In this document: positions 33,929 through 36,290 of the stretch, one piece after another | Numbering within the stretch: the first letter of the stretch is position 1 | Layout: every line of letters starts with the position of its first letter | Source: Kiritimatiellia bacterium | GTDB lineage: Bacteria; Verrucomicrobiota; Kiritimatiellia; CAIQIC01; Lenti-01 | NCBI GenBank assembly: GCA_017527155.1 | Contig: JAFXQI010000011.1 | Span: 1-36,290 of the forward strand | Direction: 5' to 3' | DNA length: 36,290 nucleotides | The notes under the pieces: generated by a model | What the model was told of the DNA's origin: nothing | The model's input: only the letters and a program-made list of their open reading frames with translations | Database searches by the model: none | Program-made: the position numbers and the translations under genes

Positions 33929-34984
33929 ATGAAGGAAATCACGGCGGGCGAACTGGCGCAGCGGCTGGGGGCGGACCTGGAGGGCGACGCGTCGCTGCTC
34001 CTGCGGGGCGTGGCGGACCTGGAAAGCGCGGGCGAGGGGCAACTGGCCTTCGCGGGCGGCCCGAAGTATTTCGCGGCGGCGGCGGCGTGCGGGGCTTCGG
34101 CGGTGCTCGTGCCGCGCGGGGCCGACCTCGGGGCGGCGCATCCCGCGCTGATGCGGACGGACGACGTGGGCAAGGCGTTCGTCGCCGCGTGCCTGCTGTT
34201 CGCGCCGGAGACGCCGGCGCGGCCGAAGGGCATCGATCCGCGGGCGTGCGTGTCGCCGTCGGCGAAGATCGGCCAGGACGTGTCGATCGGGCCGTTCGCG
34301 GTCGTGGAGGCGGAGGCGGTGGTCGGCGACGGGACGGTGCTGTATCCGCAGACGTACGTCGGCTACGGCGCGGCGGTCGGGAAGAACTGCCTGCTGTACC
34401 CGTTCGCGATGGTCCGCGAACACTGCCGTCTCGGCGACCGCGTGATCCTGCACGGCGGGGCCGCGATCGGCGCGGACGGGTTCGGCTACGACGTGGATGC
34501 GCGCGGGGTGCGCACGAAGATCCCGCAACTGGGCATCGTCGTGCTCGGCGACGACGTGGAGGTCGGCGCGAACACGACGATCGACCGCGCCCGCTTCGGC
34601 GAGACGCGCGTGGGGCGCGGGACGAAGATCGACAACCTCGTGCAGATCGCCCACAACTGCGTGATCGGCGAGGATTCCGTGATGTGCGCCCAGTCGGGGA
34701 TGGCCGGGACATGCACGCTCGGCAAGCGCGTGATCTGCGCCGGGCAGGCGGGTCTGGCCGGGCACCTCAAGCTCGGCGACGACACGGTGGTCGGCGCGCA
34801 GGCGGGCGTGCCCAAGAGCCTGCCGGGGGGACAGGTGTACCTGGGGTCGCCGGCGATGCCGCGGCTGGAGTTCGGCAAGCAGGTGGCCATGGTCAATGCC
34901 CTGCCCAAGCTCAAGGAGCAGCTCAAGGCCTTGTCCAAGCGCGTGGCGGAGCTGGAGACGGCATTGGAGCGGGCAGGGAAATAG
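33929..34984 (+). CDS. lpxD: UDP-3-O-acylglucosamine N-acyltransferase (lipid A synthesis)
   Basis: The protein has 351 residues. It adds the second acyl chain in lipid A synthesis, using acyl-ACP and UDP-3-O-acylglucosamine, in the cytoplasm. The N-terminal uridine-binding domain (about 1-100) with KYFAAA is followed by a left-handed beta helix of hexapeptide repeats (about 103-320). Conserved GADGFGY (181-187) and QIAHNCVIG with catalytic His242 identify LpxD rather than LpxA. A C-terminal helix (about 325-348) forms the usual trimer cap. GGAGG seven bases before ATG 33929 supports the start. fabZ and lpxA, which often follow lpxD, are replaced by holA. The gene indicates an outer membrane with lipid A. 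Confidence 0.98.
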   Translation: MKEITAGELAQRLGADLEGDASLLLRGVADLESAGEGQLAFAGGPKYFAAAAACGASAVLVPRGADLGAAHPALMRTDDVGKAFVAACLLFAPETPARPKGIDPRACVSPSAKIGQDVSIGPFAVVEAEAVVGDGTVLYPQTYVGYGAAVGKNCLLYPFAMVREHCRLGDRVILHGGAAIGADGFGYDVDARGVRTKIPQLGIVVLGDDVEVGANTTIDRARFGETRVGRGTKIDNLVQIAHNCVIGEDSVMCAQSGMAGTCTLGKRVICAGQAGLAGHLKLGDDTVVGAQAGVPKSLPGGQVYLGSPAMPRLEFGKQVAMVNALPKLKEQLKALSKRVAELETALERAGK

Positions 34985-35004
34985 GGGGCGCTTGGTGGGG
35001 GGGG

Positions 35005-35020
35005 GGCGGGGCTCCCCGCC
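35005..35020. terminator. GC hairpin after lpxD, weak terminator candidate
   Basis: GGCGGGG (35005-35011) and CCCCGCC (35014-35020) are perfect inverted repeats separated by two bases, so part of the stem must open to form a loop. There is no T-tract. It lies in the 92-base gap between lpxD and holA, just before the holA promoter candidate. Confidence 0.3.
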
Positions 35021-35040
35021 GTCCATCCGGGACTGGATGC

Positions 35041-35069
35041 TTGGCGGGGGGACGGGGGGGTGGTATAAG
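35041..35069 (+). promoter_or_regulatory. Candidate sigma-70-type promoter directly ahead of holA
   Basis: TTGGCG (35041-35046) and TATAAG (35064-35069) are separated by the ideal 17 bases, and each matches the consensus well. Transcription would start near 35076, at or next to the holA ATG (35077), so the message would have almost no leader. The purine run AGGGAGGG (35068-35075) lies only one base before the ATG, too close for a normal ribosome binding site. Confidence 0.5.
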
Positions 35070-35076
35070 GGAGGGC

Positions 35077-36222
35077 ATGGCGACGAAGAAAGAACAGGGT
35101 GGCGCGAAGGCGCCGGTATATCTGGTGTGCGGGAGCGACGACCTGACGGCGTTGCGGAAAGCGGAGGAGATCGTCGCGGGGCTGTGTCCGCCGGAGGAGC
35201 AGGCCTTCGGGCTGGAGACCATCGTGCCGGGCGGGGAGGAGAAGACGGCGGATGTCGTGGCGGGGATTCTCCAGGACACGATGCAGGCGCTGCTGACGGC
35301 GCCGTTCCTGGGCGGCCGCAAGACGGTGTATTTGAAAGGGGCGCCGTTCTTCGATCCGCTGACCGATCCGGGGCGCTTCGCGGACGTGAAGGCGGCGACG
35401 GCGCGGATGGCGGAAATCATCAAGGCGGGATTGCCGGAAGGGGTGTCGTTCGTGCTGCTGACGAACAAGATCAACAAGAGCACGACGTTCTACAAGACGT
35501 TCCAGTCGCTGGGACAGGTGTGGGAGTTCAACGAGGCGACGCAGGCTCGGGAGGCCACGGCGACGTTCCTGCCGGCGCTGGAGGAGTTGCTGGAAACGAA
35601 GGGGCTGAAGATGCGCGGGGATGCGCACGCGGCGTTCGTGGGGCGGGTGGGGTACAACCTGCGGCTGGCGGAGAGCGAGATCGAAAAGCTGTCGCTGTAC
35701 CTGGGAGACCGGACGGAGGTGACGGTGGCGGACGTGCAGCGGATGGTGGCGTCGTACAAGACGAGCGCGTTCTGGGAATTCGCGAACGCGTTCTGCACGA
35801 CGAACCTGACGGCGACGCTGGACGTGCTGCGGCGGTTGCTGGCGCAGAACGAGAGTCCGGTGGCGCTGCTGGTGAATCTCCAGAATTCGCTCCGGGACAT
35901 GACGGTGCTGTCGGACTGCCTGGCGCGGGGCTGGGCAAAGCTGTCGGGGGACAAGTTCCTGCGCTGGCAGGTCCCGCCGGAAGGGGAGGCGGTGCTGGGG
36001 CGGATGGCGTCGGACCCGCGGAAGATGGTGCCGTTCCGGGCGGCGCAGATGGCATCGCGGGCGGCGCGGTTGCCGGCGGGGCGGTGGTTCCGCTGGTACA
36101 ATGCCGCGGTGGACCTGCAGGTGGCCATGACGGGCGGGGAGAACATGGACGCGGGGGCGTTGCTGGAGCTGTTCACGATCCGCACGCTGGCGGAGTTGAA
36201 GGCGGGGCGGAGCGGGGGGTGA
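35077..36222 (+). CDS. holA: DNA polymerase III, delta subunit
   Basis: The protein has 381 residues and is part of the clamp loader that opens the sliding clamp and places it on DNA. The N-terminal ATPase-like fold (about 12-160) starts VYLVCGSDDL and includes PFLGGRKTVYLKG and FVLLTNKINKST; it has no working Walker A motif, as expected for delta. A lid region with the LAESEIEKL helix precedes the C-terminal collar (about 235-370), which carries FWEFANAFCTTNLTATL and ALLVNLQNSLRDM, typical of HolA. ATG 35077 is the only sensible start, since the conserved fold begins 13 residues later. The unusual promoter spacing suggests a leaderless or nearly leaderless mRNA. It is independent in function from lpxD upstream. 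Confidence 0.93.
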   Translation: MATKKEQGGAKAPVYLVCGSDDLTALRKAEEIVAGLCPPEEQAFGLETIVPGGEEKTADVVAGILQDTMQALLTAPFLGGRKTVYLKGAPFFDPLTDPGRFADVKAATARMAEIIKAGLPEGVSFVLLTNKINKSTTFYKTFQSLGQVWEFNEATQAREATATFLPALEELLETKGLKMRGDAHAAFVGRVGYNLRLAESEIEKLSLYLGDRTEVTVADVQRMVASYKTSAFWEFANAFCTTNLTATLDVLRRLLAQNESPVALLVNLQNSLRDMTVLSDCLARGWAKLSGDKFLRWQVPPEGEAVLGRMASDPRKMVPFRAAQMASRAARLPAGRWFRWYNAAVDLQVAMTGGENMDAGALLELFTIRTLAELKAGRSGG

Positions 36223-36235
36223 GGGGGAGGGGGAA

Positions 36236-36255
36236 CCCCGCCGCACGCGGCGGGG
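36236..36255. terminator. Strong GC hairpin after holA
   Basis: CCCCGCCG (36236-36243), loop CACG, CGGCGGGG (36248-36255) form a perfect 8-bp stem 13 bases after the holA stop. No T-tract follows on the + strand, so it may be a weak terminator or a 3'-end block. The last 35 bases of the window hold nothing else that I can name, apart from a purine-rich end (GGGGGAAAGGAGGGAGAGA) that could contain a ribosome binding site for a gene beyond the edge. Confidence 0.45.
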
Positions 36256-36290
36256 CGCAGGACCTCTTGGAGGGGGAAAGGAGGGAGAGA

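Overview
The window is a GC-rich bacterial segment that reads most like a Gram-negative member of the Planctomycetota-Verrucomicrobiota-Chlamydiota group, and within it most like Kiritimatiellota. This placement is an inference. It rests on lpxD and skp/ompH (an outer membrane with lipid A), type II secretion-type inner-membrane genes, very large modular secreted proteins built from BspA-type leucine-rich repeats, InlB-type repeats, Calx-beta and formylglycine-enzyme-like domains, and a giant amylase. I see no rRNA, tRNA, CRISPR array, phage gene or insertion sequence.

Layout. (1) 1-13465, + strand: a 5' region with a probable terminator of an upstream gene, a weak promoter and a strong RNA hairpin, followed by one 4,419-residue secreted mosaic protein. 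(2) 13466-13687: convergent intergenic region with one strong GC hairpin. (3) 21797 down to 13688, - strand: a tightly packed run that may be one or two operons. In transcription order it holds an ABC-2 permease and Wzt-like ATPase (polysaccharide export), exonuclease III, an unknown membrane protein, galE, a small two-helix membrane protein, and GspK-, GspL- and GspM-like genes. Several of these junctions overlap by 4-11 bases. (4) 31417 down to 21911, - strand: one 3,168-residue secreted protein with an N-terminal GH13 alpha-amylase and a second, far-downstream domain carrying GH57/GH119-like motifs. It ends at a good intrinsic terminator. (5) 31418-32200: a 783-base divergent intergenic region with the amylase promoter, four copies of a 19-bp palindrome, and several GC-rich inverted repeats. 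(6) 32201-36222, + strand: pheA (prephenate dehydratase), skp/ompH, lpxD and holA (DNA polymerase III delta).

How the genes fit together. The two giant proteins have signal peptides and would act outside the cell: one probably in adhesion or surface binding, the other in starch or glycogen breakdown. The Gsp-like genes belong to the kind of machine that could export such proteins, although the other parts of that machine are not here. GalE with the ABC exporter points to surface polysaccharide synthesis, and skp and lpxD to outer-membrane assembly. So the window is mostly cell-envelope and secretion biology, with pheA, xthA and holA as housekeeping neighbours.

The least explained features are the palindrome array at 31621-31722 with the adjoining nested inverted repeats, the GH13 plus GH57-like fusion, the orphan GspK-L-M set, and the probable stem-loops at the predicted 5' ends of both giant-gene transcripts. 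All domain calls are by motif reading, without database searches.
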